A DNA stretch of 64,000 nt from an uncultured Nitrospina sp. (lineage in GTDB: Bacteria; Nitrospinota; Nitrospinia; Nitrospinales; VA-1): contig CALAGQ010000124.1 of the NCBI GenBank assembly GCA_937891765.1, positions 1-64,000 on the forward strand, read 5' to 3'. The position numbers and the translations under genes were made by a program. This document shows, one piece after another, positions 7,713 through 15,573 of this stretch; the first letter of the stretch is position 1; the number at the start of each line of letters is the position of its first letter. The notes below the pieces were generated by a model. That model was not told where the DNA came from, did not search any database, and saw nothing but the letters and a program-made list of their open reading frames with translations.

Positions 7713-9158
7713 ATGACAAATAGAATATCTCTCAACCGGTTAGCAGAAACACTCATTCAAGAGTCGAGCACTCCATTCAGTACGGAAGATTTTGCCAAAA
7801 ATTTGGAAGGGCGCTGGCAGAAAGAAGTTTCTGATTCGGCCATGAAGCGGTTGAAGAAATTTTTACTCAACCATTCATCTTTGATCGGTGTTCATGACAG
7901 TAACTTCATTCCTTTCCGCGCGGTGGTCGAAAAAATCGGTCATGTTTCGTTGTCGCTGCAGTTGGGTGCCTGGGAGTTGAAGCAGGGTATTCTGATACCC
8001 GGTCATCGATTGGTCCCTTTCATGCCGACGAATCTGCAAGAGAGTGAGTTGACGTTTCTCGATGAGAATGACAATGAAATTCCCAAACTGAAAAAATCTT
8101 ATTTCATTCAGGATGTGGTTCCTTTCTATCAGTACTGTTCGCGGTACCCGGAAGAGATCAAGATCAACGAATGGATCCCCGGGAAAAGCTGCATGACAGT
8201 CACGGCATGGGACATGCGTTCCTTATATAAGAGTTTTTCATCCCGGCCCGGTGACGCTTTGTTGATTGATCTGGTTGACTATGAAAAAGGAATCTATCGG
8301 GTGCGCCCTTATTCTTCGCGGCAATACCGGTTGGATCGGTTACGCATGCGGGCGCTCTATATTGCGCTGGCGACTCAGATGGACCCGCTTTGTCAGGATG
8401 AAAAATTTTGTTCGACCGGATTGGAAAAACAGTTGCTGCGGATTTTATTTTCCATGGACGCGAAAGTGTTTCGCGAGGTGGAGGTTTTTTCTGTGACGGA
8501 TTTTTTGGAGTCTCTCGAGGAGTGGACGGTGGTTGGGCGTGAGGCTGGCGGGGTGCAAATGATGCCTGTGTGGCAGACCGACCCCGGACCCTTCATTCGT
8601 GCGGGTGCCAACCGGGCGGTCAAGGGCGAGTTGGGGTCGCTGAACAAAATATTTCAGGATTTACAGTTGGCCTTTGACGCGCTGGAATTTAAGTCTATGC
8701 TTTATACGGTCATGGCTTCGGACAAGTACAAGCTGGAGGCGGTCTTTTTTCTACTATTCGGTGGGCAAGGAGATTTGTTCACCGACAAGAAACAGCACGA
8801 AGCGTTTTACGGTTATCTGCGCGAGTTGTTGTTCAAAATCTGCGAAGACCTCAAAACCCGCGAGTCGCATTTGATCGCGAATTTGCGCGAACAATGTGTG
8901 GATCTCAAGTTCAGCCTGGTCGGGGTATTGCGTTTTCTCGAAGATCAGGAGGTCGGGTTGGAAGATTTGCCCGCCGACTTATTGAATCAGATCATCGAAC
9001 TGGATCATTTTTGCACCGATGCCCTGCACCGGTTTGCGGATAGAGAGTGTCCGCCGGATTTAAAATTTGTCCGTGATTTGCGTGTGGCTTTGAAAGTGGT
9101 GCTGCCGCAATTGTCGATCGTGGAAGAGGAAATCTATTCCCGCCTGGCCATCTATTAA
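7713..9158 (+). CDS. Hypothetical protein, 481 residues
   Basis: I do not recognise the family. The protein is soluble with no signal peptide. Residues 1-75 have the spacing of a winged-helix domain (SLNRLAETLIQE, then FSTEDFAKNL and SAMKRLKKFL), followed by a beta-rich stretch to about 240 and a helical C-terminal half ending in acidic helices. It is intact and long, so clearly a gene. A structured sequence and a pyrimidine-rich tract lie in the 100 bases upstream, with no ribosome binding site before the ATG. The stop codon is at the edge of an R1 repeat. A regulatory or nucleic-acid-binding role is only a guess from the N-terminus. Confidence 0.6.
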   Translation: MTNRISLNRLAETLIQESSTPFSTEDFAKNLEGRWQKEVSDSAMKRLKKFLLNHSSLIGVHDSNFIPFRAVVEKIGHVSLSLQLGAWELKQGILIPGHRLVPFMPTNLQESELTFLDENDNEIPKLKKSYFIQDVVPFYQYCSRYPEEIKINEWIPGKSCMTVTAWDMRSLYKSFSSRPGDALLIDLVDYEKGIYRVRPYSSRQYRLDRLRMRALYIALATQMDPLCQDEKFCSTGLEKQLLRILFSMDAKVFREVEVFSVTDFLESLEEWTVVGREAGGVQMMPVWQTDPGPFIRAGANRAVKGELGSLNKIFQDLQLAFDALEFKSMLYTVMASDKYKLEAVFFLLFGGQGDLFTDKKQHEAFYGYLRELLFKICEDLKTRESHLIANLREQCVDLKFSLVGVLRFLEDQEVGLEDLPADLLNQIIELDHFCTDALHRFADRECPPDLKFVRDLRVALKVVLPQLSIVEEEIYSRLAIY

Positions 9159-9283
9159 CCGGCGCCAGCGTAAGGCTGAACTCATCTTGCAATAGCTTTT
9201 TGCTGCTAACAATCGTTCTTCTCAGCTGAATAAGCTTTTGCTATTTGCCTCCACGGCTAGTGGCCAGCGTAAGGCTGAACTCA
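9157..9283. repeat. R1 dispersed repeat, copy 2 (with internal 21-base direct repeat)
   Basis: GCCAGCGTAAGGCTGAACTC plus one further A occurs exactly at 9164-9184 and again at 9263-9283. Between them lie AGCTTTTTGC, AACAATCGTTCTTCTCAGCT and GGCTAGTGGCC, all recognisable R1 segments. The copy lies between the convergent 481-residue gene and miaB. Confidence 0.75.
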
Positions 9284-9345
9284 AACTTCTGTCACCCTGA
9301 GGCCCTCGAAGGGTGGGAAAACGAGAGAAGCTCATTCAATCCCCC

Positions 9346-10719
9346 TCATCCTACCCTTCTCCCTCCAGGGGAGAAGGGATTTCTTGCTTCCTCTCGCGTG
9401 AGGGCTTTACCGTTGAGGGAGTGCCCCGACACCTTTTCGACTTTTACGTTCACCGTATCTCCGGGCTTGACGCCCTCCCTCTCTTCGATGTTCGCGCTCC
9501 AGTAGTGTGGCGTTCTCCCCTTGAAAGCATAGCCGGGTTTGGGTGACCGTCCCTCGATCAGCACTTCGACATTCTTTCCTATATAAGATTGGCCTTGTTC
9601 GGCGGTTAATTGGCTTTGCAGTGCGATGGTTTCTTGCAGTCGTTGTTTTTTGGTTTCCAGGGGAACGGAATCGGTCAGTTCATTGGCCGGGGTTCCGGGT
9701 CTTGGACTGTAGGAAAACATGAAGCTACTGCTGTAACCGATCTCCTGCATAATTTTCAGCGTGTCTTCAAACGCTTTATCTGTTTCACCGGGGAAGCCGA
9801 TAATGACGTCGGTGGAGAGGGCGATATCGGGCACTTCCGATTTCAGTTCCATCAGTAAATCGCGATACTCTTCAATTGTGTGGTCGCGGCGCATGGCTTT
9901 GAGCATTTCATTATTACCGCTCTGCACGGGAAGGTGCAGGTGGTTCACCAGAATGTCGATGTCGCGGTAGGCGCGAATGGTCTCGCGGGTGAAATCATTA
10001 GGGTGGCTGGTGGTGAAGCGCAACCTTTCTATTCCGGGAATTTCGGCGACGCCGTATAAAAGTTCATGGAACGGTATCGGGTTCTCGAGTCCGCGTTTGC
10101 CGTAAGAGTTCACGTTTTGTCCGAGCAGAATGATTTCTTTGGCACCGTGATCGACGAGATGGCGGATTTCTCTATAGAGTTCTTCTGGCTCTCTGGACTT
10201 TTCCCGACCTCGGGTGTACGGAACCACGCAGAAGGTGCAAAATTTATCGCAACCTTTAATGATATTTACAAAGGTGCTGGGTCCCGGGGCTTTGGGCAGG
10301 GGCAGATCGGGAATGGTGTAGGCTTTTTCCTGATCAAATCCGGTCCAGACAAAAGGTTTGCCAGTATCGTGCACCCGATCCACAGCCTGGGCGATGCCAT
10401 CTACCTGATCTGGCCCCATAACGAAATCCAGATAGGGCATGCGTTGCAGCAGTTTTTTCCCATCCTGCTGGCCGAGGCAACCGGTCAGGCCCAGAATCAG
10501 GTCTGGATTCGCCATTTTTAAAGGCTTTAGCTCGCCAAACAGGGAGAATGTTTTTTGTTCGGCTTTTTCCCGAATGGAGCAGGTATTGACCAGAATCAGG
10601 TCTGCATCCTCTTTTTCCTGTGTGCGCCGGTAGCCGGAATGGAACAGGATGAGTTCCATCCTGTCGGTATCGGCGACATTCATCTGGCAGCCAAAAGTAT
10701 CCAAATAGACTTGTTTCAT
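9346..10719 (-). CDS. miaB: tRNA-2-methylthio-N6-dimethylallyladenosine synthase MiaB
   Basis: Radical-SAM methylthiotransferase that adds the 2-methylthio group to i6A37 in tRNAs reading UNN codons. The 457-residue protein carries the three UPF0004 cysteines (Cys11 in TFGCQMN, Cys47 in VNTCSIR, Cys81 in TGCLGQ) that bind the auxiliary cluster, the radical-SAM motif Cys157-Cys161-Cys164 (GCDKFCTFC), and a C-terminal TRAM domain. I start at the ATG at 10719 because MKQVYLDTFGCQMN is the family N-terminus; an in-frame extension of 35 residues to 10824 is not conserved in character. The C-terminus is odd: its last eleven residues are encoded by a palindromic repeat (9354-9378), beyond the expected end of the TRAM domain. 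Confidence 0.93.
   Translation of the reverse strand: MKQVYLDTFGCQMNVADTDRMELILFHSGYRRTQEKEDADLILVNTCSIREKAEQKTFSLFGELKPLKMANPDLILGLTGCLGQQDGKKLLQRMPYLDFVMGPDQVDGIAQAVDRVHDTGKPFVWTGFDQEKAYTIPDLPLPKAPGPSTFVNIIKGCDKFCTFCVVPYTRGREKSREPEELYREIRHLVDHGAKEIILLGQNVNSYGKRGLENPIPFHELLYGVAEIPGIERLRFTTSHPNDFTRETIRAYRDIDILVNHLHLPVQSGNNEMLKAMRRDHTIEEYRDLLMELKSEVPDIALSTDVIIGFPGETDKAFEDTLKIMQEIGYSSSFMFSYSPRPGTPANELTDSVPLETKKQRLQETIALQSQLTAEQGQSYIGKNVEVLIEGRSPKPGYAFKGRTPHYWSANIEEREGVKPGDTVNVKVEKVSGHSLNGKALTREEARNPFSPGGRRVG
9354..9378. repeat. GC-rich 10-bp hairpin repeat inside the miaB 3' end
   Basis: CCCTTCTCCC and GGGAGAAGGG form a perfect 10-bp stem with a 5-base loop. On the minus strand the hairpin is translated as the last residues of MiaB (NPFSPGGRRVG). 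It resembles the hairpins at 7396-7501 in composition. Confidence 0.65.
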
Positions 10720-10869
10720 AAGGGAGAATGTAAGGGAATCGCCCGGTCTTTGCAACTGGCATTTGGCTAGGACCGGAAAACAGGCTAAAGGCCTCTGTAG
10801 GGCTAAAACATCAAATTTAAACAAATTTATATAAATTTATATTTAATCTATAAAATTTCTGGAATTTTG

Positions 10870-10898
10870 TTGACAAATTGGTCTATTTCAAATAAGAT
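10870..10898 (+). promoter_or_regulatory. Sigma-70 promoter upstream of the small XRE gene
   Basis: A consensus -35 TTGACA (10870-10875) and TAAGAT (10893-10898) are 17 bases apart in an AT-rich background. The predicted start is near 10905, giving a leader of about 73 bases. Confidence 0.6.
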
Positions 10899-10977
10899 TG
10901 TTGCATTCCATAAAAGTATTTAAATAACAGATAGACCCACTAGCGCCAGAACTAATTTTTTTAGGAGGGGATTTACT

Positions 10978-11229
10978 GTGGCCGACACTAATAGCGTCCG
11001 AAAAATTCGGGAAGCTAAGATGATGAGCAAGGCCGAGTTGGCTCGAAAGGCGAGCGTGACCGTTCAAACGATTGATCGTATTGAAAAGGGAAACGATTGC
11101 CGACTCGATACAAAACGGAAGATCATTTTAGCTCTCGGGTACAAGCTCGCAGACCGGGCAAGAATTTTTGATTCCGGAAACGACAATTCTGCTCCAGCGG
11201 CGAAAAAAGAAAAGTCAAAAAAGATCTGA
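10978..11229 (+). CDS. Small XRE-type helix-turn-helix protein (83 residues)
   Basis: Residues 5-60 are a compact lambda-repressor-type DNA-binding domain (MSKAELARKASVTVQTIDRI gives the two core helices). A Lys-rich tail, PAAKKEKSKKI, follows. Translation starts at a GTG (10978) preceded by a strong AGGAGG (10963-10968), and a good sigma-70 promoter lies upstream. The gene stands in front of the pilus operon but has its own promoter. About 150 bases downstream is a perfect 14-bp dyad (11380-11415) that could be bound by this or another regulator. Target genes are not known; control of pilMNOPQ is a possibility raised only by position. Confidence 0.75.
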   Translation: MADTNSVRKIREAKMMSKAELARKASVTVQTIDRIEKGNDCRLDTKRKIILALGYKLADRARIFDSGNDNSAPAAKKEKSKKI

Positions 11230-11276
11230 ACTTTTTTAGTGGGGTTTCTATTTTGAAGGTCAGGGCGGGTTTACGT

Positions 11277-11369
11277 ATGTCGAGAATGCAGAAATTTAAA
11301 TTAAGCCGTCTCTTAACGCTTATCGGAACCAGCGAGGAGGACTTGAGCGCTGTACTAAAAAAAGTTTAA
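11277..11369 (+). CDS. Possible micropeptide gene (30 residues)
   Basis: ATG to TAA with a plausible helical product (KFKLSRLLTLIGTSEEDLS near the middle). It could start further upstream at a TTG (11253). There is no clear ribosome binding site, so this is speculative. It may be a remnant of a duplicated regulator. Confidence 0.2.
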   Translation: MSRMQKFKLSRLLTLIGTSEEDLSAVLKKV

Positions 11370-11379
11370 ACATGAGCCC

Positions 11380-11415
11380 GAATGATTTTTTATGAAAAGT
11401 GATAAAAAATCATTC
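11380..11415. promoter_or_regulatory. Perfect 14-bp inverted repeat upstream of pilM
   Basis: GAATGATTTTTTAT (11380-11393) and ATAAAAAATCATTC (11402-11415) are exact inverted repeats with an 8-base spacer. It lies about 80 bases upstream of the sigma-54-type -24 element, a usual distance for an enhancer or operator. A transcription terminator for the upstream gene is the alternative, although the stem is AT-rich. Confidence 0.5.
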
Positions 11416-11493
11416 ACTTGTTGGTGAGGGGCCGTTGAACAATAATTTTTAAATACCTTATTTTTAAAGAGGTTGTAGCTAAAAAGCGGGTTT

Positions 11494-11509
11494 GGTACAG
11501 GGTTTGCTA
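11494..11509 (+). promoter_or_regulatory. Sigma-54-type promoter of pilMNOPQ
   Basis: TTGGTACAGGGTTTGCTA matches the -24/-12 consensus TGGYAC-N5-TTGCW, with the GG (11494-11495) and GC (11506-11507) dinucleotides 12 bases apart as required. Transcription would start near 11519, about 50 bases before pilM. In many pilus systems the NtrC-type regulator PilR acts with sigma-54; no pilRS pair is in this window. Confidence 0.55.
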
Positions 11510-11570
11510 TTTAATAGAATAGATAAGCCCTTTAAGTGGTGAATATTAAAGAAATTTTTTTTGGGATTTT

Positions 11571-12731
11571 ATGTTCTTATCGAAAAAAAGTCCATTAGTG
11601 GCCATCGACATAGGGTCTTCTTCCATCAAGCTGGTTCAGTTGACGGAACTCAAGACAGGAAAATATGAACTGACCCATTTTGGGATGATGCCATTGGCTG
11701 AGGAATGCATTGTTGAGGGGGCGGTTAAAAAACCCGAGTTGGTGGCAGAGGCCCTGAAAAATTTAATCAAAGCCGAAAAAATTGAAAGCCATTATGCCGT
11801 TTCTGCGGTTGCCGGAGAAGCGGTTTTCATAAAGAAAATAAAAGTTCCGATAATGTCGGAGGAGGAGCTTTCTGCAAAGATAACTCAGGAGGCGGAGCAG
11901 TATATTCCTTTCGATATTGACGATGTGGCGCTCGACTTCCAGATATTGGGCACAATAAGTGCTGGTGAGGAAAAGGAATCCCGAGATTCGGGGGAATCCG
12001 AATTTGAGGGCGAGTCTCAAGATGATGAGCACAAAGAGGACTCCGAGGATTCAAATGATGAGGCAGAGGGGGAAATGATGGAAGCCCTTCTGGTGGCGGT
12101 TCAAAAGGATGTCATTGATGAGAGGACGAATATTCTTCTGGATGCGGGTTTGAAACCGGCCATCATTGATCTGGATGTGTTTGCCTTGATGAACGCGGCA
12201 CGGCTGACCAACGATTTGTCATCAATGGGGACTATTGCGCTGATTGACCTAGGGGATTCTTTCACCCATATCAATATTATTCAGGATGGTGCTATGGGTT
12301 ATACCCGGGATATTCCTGTTGGGGGAGGGTATTTGACCAGTATGCTCATGTCAAAATTCCAGGTTCCTTTTAAACAGGTTCTTGAAATAAAGCGGGGCAA
12401 GTTTTCTTCGGAGGTTAAGGAAGAGGAGGTCATCAAAACCATTGTCCAGGCCTATAAGAAAGTATTAGAGGAGGTTCAAAAATCTTTCGAATATTTTAGC
12501 ACCCTGTCCAATCACCAGATTGAGAGAGTTTTATTATGCGGAGGGGGAAGCATGATTCGGGGATTAGATGGTTTTTTTGCCGACTATTTAAAGGTGCCCG
12601 TAGAGATTCTGGATCCCATGCAGGGGATCAAAGTTAACCCCAAAGATTTTGACCAGTCGTTGATCGATGAGATGAGCGGGTTGTCCACGGTTGCCTTGGG
12701 GTTGGCCACAAGGAGGTTTGACTACACATGA
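11571..12731 (+). CDS. pilM: Type IV pilus inner-membrane platform protein PilM
   Basis: Cytoplasmic actin-like ATPase of the type IV pilus alignment complex; it binds the N-terminus of PilN and links to the motor. The 386-residue protein begins with the actin-fold phosphate loop VAIDIGSSSIKLVQL (9-23); a second loop, IALIDLGDSFTHINI, lies in the second half, and LLCGGGSMIRGL near the C-terminus is the adenosine region. Residues 132-168 are an acidic, Ser/Asp/Glu-rich insertion not usual for PilM. The gene is first in the pil operon behind a sigma-54-type promoter and overlaps pilN by four bases (ATGA), indicating coupled translation. Confidence 0.93.
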   Translation: MFLSKKSPLVAIDIGSSSIKLVQLTELKTGKYELTHFGMMPLAEECIVEGAVKKPELVAEALKNLIKAEKIESHYAVSAVAGEAVFIKKIKVPIMSEEELSAKITQEAEQYIPFDIDDVALDFQILGTISAGEEKESRDSGESEFEGESQDDEHKEDSEDSNDEAEGEMMEALLVAVQKDVIDERTNILLDAGLKPAIIDLDVFALMNAARLTNDLSSMGTIALIDLGDSFTHINIIQDGAMGYTRDIPVGGGYLTSMLMSKFQVPFKQVLEIKRGKFSSEVKEEEVIKTIVQAYKKVLEEVQKSFEYFSTLSNHQIERVLLCGGGSMIRGLDGFFADYLKVPVEILDPMQGIKVNPKDFDQSLIDEMSGLSTVALGLATRRFDYT

Positions 12732-13390
12732 TTCGAATCAATCTTCATGATTATCGATATGAACTGAGGAAGATCGACATCCAAAAGCGGGTGGTCAAAT
12801 GTTCCGCGATCATCATTACCGCGATCCTATTAATCATCGTGAGCTGGTTGGTGGAGCAGGTTCGTCTGGATTCGATAAAGAGTGAGACAAGCAAAGTGGA
12901 AGCTCAGGTCGCGGCTTTGCAAAATCAGGTTAAAAAGGTTCGCGCCATGGAAGCCAAGCAAAATCGCATGGAGACTATTATTACGGGAATTGAGGATTTG
13001 AGAGAAAAACAACTTCCCGCAGGCACCATTGTCAGCGATTTGAATATGGCAATTCCTGAAGGCCTTTGGTTGAGCTCTATCATACAGAAGGATGCGGGGG
13101 AGCTTCAGGCAAAGCAGGTTCCCGTCATCATGTTTGGTGACCCGGCAGAGAAGAAAAAGAAGAAAAGGAAGAAAAAAGGAGAAACTGCAAAGCCTTTAAA
13201 AGAGTTTGTGGAGGTTTCGGGCTATGCCCTGGCTGAAAAGGAAGTGGTGGAGTACATGAAAAGACTGCAGCAGATTTCTTATTATGAAACAACGTTCCTT
13301 CATAAATCAACGCAGTCGATTCTTGGGGGCCAGCCAATTTATAAATTTATTATTTATTGCTATATGCCGGGAGAAAAGAAAGCGGCTTAA
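12728..13390 (+). CDS. pilN: Type IV pilus assembly protein PilN
   Basis: Bitopic inner-membrane protein, 220 residues. The N-terminal MIRINLHDYR resembles the conserved PilM-binding sequence (INLLP in model systems; here INLHDY). One transmembrane helix lies at about 26-44, then a coiled coil (50-95) and a ferredoxin-like periplasmic domain. A basic run of Lys and Arg (about 138-148) interrupts the periplasmic domain and is unusual. It overlaps pilM by four bases and is followed by pilO after eleven bases. PilN and PilO form a heterodimer that connects PilM to PilP and the secretin. Confidence 0.9.
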   Translation: MIRINLHDYRYELRKIDIQKRVVKCSAIIITAILLIIVSWLVEQVRLDSIKSETSKVEAQVAALQNQVKKVRAMEAKQNRMETIITGIEDLREKQLPAGTIVSDLNMAIPEGLWLSSIIQKDAGELQAKQVPVIMFGDPAEKKKKKRKKKGETAKPLKEFVEVSGYALAEKEVVEYMKRLQQISYYETTFLHKSTQSILGGQPIYKFIIYCYMPGEKKAA

Positions 13391-13401
13391 TTTATTACAC
13401 T

Positions 13402-14067
13402 ATGGAAAAACTTTTCGACAAATTACCCTACGATGATCTCGAAGGGATTCAGGTTACCCATTTGTTTGCAGGAGCAATAGGTATTGGTTTTGCGTTATTC
13501 CTCGCCTATTTTTTCACTTTGTACAGCGCCACCGGTGAGGAATTTGCGCAGTTGACCAAGCAGAAAGAAGGAGCAGAGAGAACCTTCAAGGAATATAAGG
13601 CGGTCGTAGCGAAGGAGCCCTTGGTGGCAAAAAATATGGCCCGCGTTAAGGGCCGGTTCGACGCGTTCAAAAATCAAATGCCCAGTCAAGATGAAATTCC
13701 CACTTTGATGCGAAGATTAACGGCGTTTGGCAAGGATAGAAATATCAAAATGACTGAGCTCACTATGGAAGAAGGCGCGATTGAGGATTTTTATAAAGAG
13801 ATTCCCTTTAAAATTGAGATCAAAGGGGAACTATGGGTCACGCTCGATTTCATCGAATATGTGCAGAATCTTTTGCGTCTGGTGAGTTTTGAAAACCTGA
13901 TATTGCAGGGCCAGGGTGGAGCAGTGGCTGAGGGGGCTCCCGTGGGTTCACTGCGCACCACCTTAACGGCAAAGACTTACTCGTTTCTGGAAGGCTCTGA
14001 AAATCGCGCACCGAAAAAACAGGAGCCGCCGAACTCTGCGCCGGCAAAAAAGAAAACGGGTCATTAA
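13402..14067 (+). CDS. pilO: Type IV pilus assembly protein PilO
   Basis: 221 residues from the ATG at 13402, which gives the typical short cytoplasmic leader (MEKLFDKLPYDDLEGIQ) before one transmembrane helix (about 20-40). A coiled coil and a ferredoxin-like fold (about 95-200) follow, ending in a Pro/Lys-rich tail. The frame is open upstream to 13357, inside pilN, but that start would add residues with no family counterpart. The position between pilN and a PilP-domain gene fixes the identity. It should heterodimerise with PilN in the periplasm. Confidence 0.88.
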   Translation: MEKLFDKLPYDDLEGIQVTHLFAGAIGIGFALFLAYFFTLYSATGEEFAQLTKQKEGAERTFKEYKAVVAKEPLVAKNMARVKGRFDAFKNQMPSQDEIPTLMRRLTAFGKDRNIKMTELTMEEGAIEDFYKEIPFKIEIKGELWVTLDFIEYVQNLLRLVSFENLILQGQGGAVAEGAPVGSLRTTLTAKTYSFLEGSENRAPKKQEPPNSAPAKKKTGH

Positions 14068-14079
14068 GTTTTTTAAAGG

Positions 14080-15573
14080 ATGATGTTGAAGATGAGAATC
14101 AGGTCTTATATGAAAATTTTATTTTTTCTGTGGATAGCTCTGACAGGGGCTCAGCCTCTATCGGTTTCTGCGATGACTCCTCCTGTTCAGGAAGACCTGA
14201 TTTCCCGGAACTATAAGCTCAATGTTTTATTCAAAATCAGCGGGCTTAAAGATGCTTTGGGAAACATCGAATCTGTTGTGGAAATGTCAGGGAATATTGA
14301 TGAAGGTGCTTTGGTGCCGGGGCAGGGCGAATTTGCCAGGAGAATCATGCGCCAGGCCTATTCCCATGAAAAGTTTTACCGCATGTTGAGACGGCCCTTT
14401 ATTGAAGATTACAAACCTCAACATGTTCGCTCGGTGGTTGAATGGTATCGAAGCGCATTGGGGAAAAAAATATTAAGGCTTGAAAATGAAGCCATTGATC
14501 CAGCCAGTCGGTCAGCGCTGGAGTTGTTCGCAAAAAAATTATTGAAGTCGCCCCCCGATGAGGAGCGAGTAAGTCTGGTGGAGAGAATTGAGGGCTCGGC
14601 CTATAGGACGGAGGCTGGAAAAACACTATTTCTGGGATATGTCAAATTGATGCATCCCTTTAATAAAAAAATTGATGCAAAAGGGCTCCGCAAAATGTTG
14701 AAAACTTTAGAGGGAAGTATTACCGAACCCATGCGGGAAGTTGTTTTACGCAGTCTGCTCTTTAGTTACAAGGATATTAAGAATAAAGACCTTGAAAAAT
14801 ATGCCGAGTTTTTAAATTCCCCGGCTGGTCAATGGTTTAGCCAGACAACGTTGACGGGTTTCAAAAAAGGGATTAAGAAAGCTTCCTATAAGGCAGATCT
14901 CATTCAGGTTGAGTTGTTAAAGGAAATCGATTCCGGTGGGCCTGACTATCCTTTGTTAAAGGACATAGTCCCACCGGGACAACGATACCTGCTGATTGGG
15001 AGGCGCGATCCTTTCCAGCCTCTTGTTGACGACAAGGGACTGGTAGATTTCTCTGAACCAGAGCGCAGGTCCGTGGCTCGCTTGTTCGGGGATGAGTTTA
15101 GAGATATTCCGCCGCTTGCTTTGCCGGTATTTGCGAAAATTGAAGACCAGTATCCGAAGCTCTATAAGGAATTGAAGCATTTCGAGCGCTTGTTTAATAA
15201 CCGGGAAGAATTGGAAGAGCTCGAAGATGAGGAATATGCCGATTCCGTAGTAAATTATCGCGATGTTCTGGAGAGGTCTGCTGATATCAAAATGGATGTG
15301 TCACCCCTGCAGGTTGAATATGATTCCCTTCGAATGACGGGAGTTATTATGAAAAAACTGGAAGCGGTGGCTATGTTTGAGATTGAAACAACTGGATATG
15401 CGGTGAAAAAAGGGGACCTGGTTGGTCCTTCTTTCGGCACTGTGGAAGAAGTGCGGGACGGTCAGGTAATTGTGATCGAAAAGTTCAGAGATTACCTCGG
15501 TAATATCCTGACGAACCAGAAAGTTATCCAATTTTATCAGAGCCCATCTAACGAGGGTAATAAGAACTCATGA
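14080..15573 (+). CDS. pilP: PilP-domain pilus assembly protein fused to an N-terminal DUF2059-like domain
   Basis: 497 residues, against about 170-200 for ordinary PilP. A signal sequence (about 11-31) has no lipobox cysteine, whereas many PilPs are lipoproteins. Residues 40-290 are helical and contain LEKYAEFLNSPAGQWFSQ and a similar earlier segment (VVEWYRSALGKKI), the signature of DUF2059 repeats. The C-terminal part (about 300-497) is PilP-like: GRRDPFQPLVDD, then MTGVI and the beta-domain VKKGDLVGPSFGTVEEVRDG. PilP bridges PilN/PilO and the secretin PilQ. Several ATGs lie at the start (14080, 14092, 14110); AAAGGA before them fits 14092 best. It overlaps pilQ by four bases. Confidence 0.8.
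   Translation: MMLKMRIRSYMKILFFLWIALTGAQPLSVSAMTPPVQEDLISRNYKLNVLFKISGLKDALGNIESVVEMSGNIDEGALVPGQGEFARRIMRQAYSHEKFYRMLRRPFIEDYKPQHVRSVVEWYRSALGKKILRLENEAIDPASRSALELFAKKLLKSPPDEERVSLVERIEGSAYRTEAGKTLFLGYVKLMHPFNKKIDAKGLRKMLKTLEGSITEPMREVVLRSLLFSYKDIKNKDLEKYAEFLNSPAGQWFSQTTLTGFKKGIKKASYKADLIQVELLKEIDSGGPDYPLLKDIVPPGQRYLLIGRRDPFQPLVDDKGLVDFSEPERRSVARLFGDEFRDIPPLALPVFAKIEDQYPKLYKELKHFERLFNNREELEELEDEEYADSVVNYRDVLERSADIKMDVSPLQVEYDSLRMTGVIMKKLEAVAMFEIETTGYAVKKGDLVGPSFGTVEEVRDGQVIVIEKFRDYLGNILTNQKVIQFYQSPSNEGNKNS

Larger units (their letters stand above)
11230..11570. other. Intergenic leader between the XRE gene and pilM
   Basis: 341 bases holding a possible 30-residue reading frame (11277-11369), a perfect 14-bp dyad (11380-11415) and a sigma-54-type promoter (11494-11509). 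No larger gene is present. Confidence 0.6.

Noticed and set aside
9245..9546. Plus-strand frames rich in Pro, Ser and Arg (PSPSRGEG-type)
   Set aside because: They are translations of the palindromic repeat and antisense to miaB.
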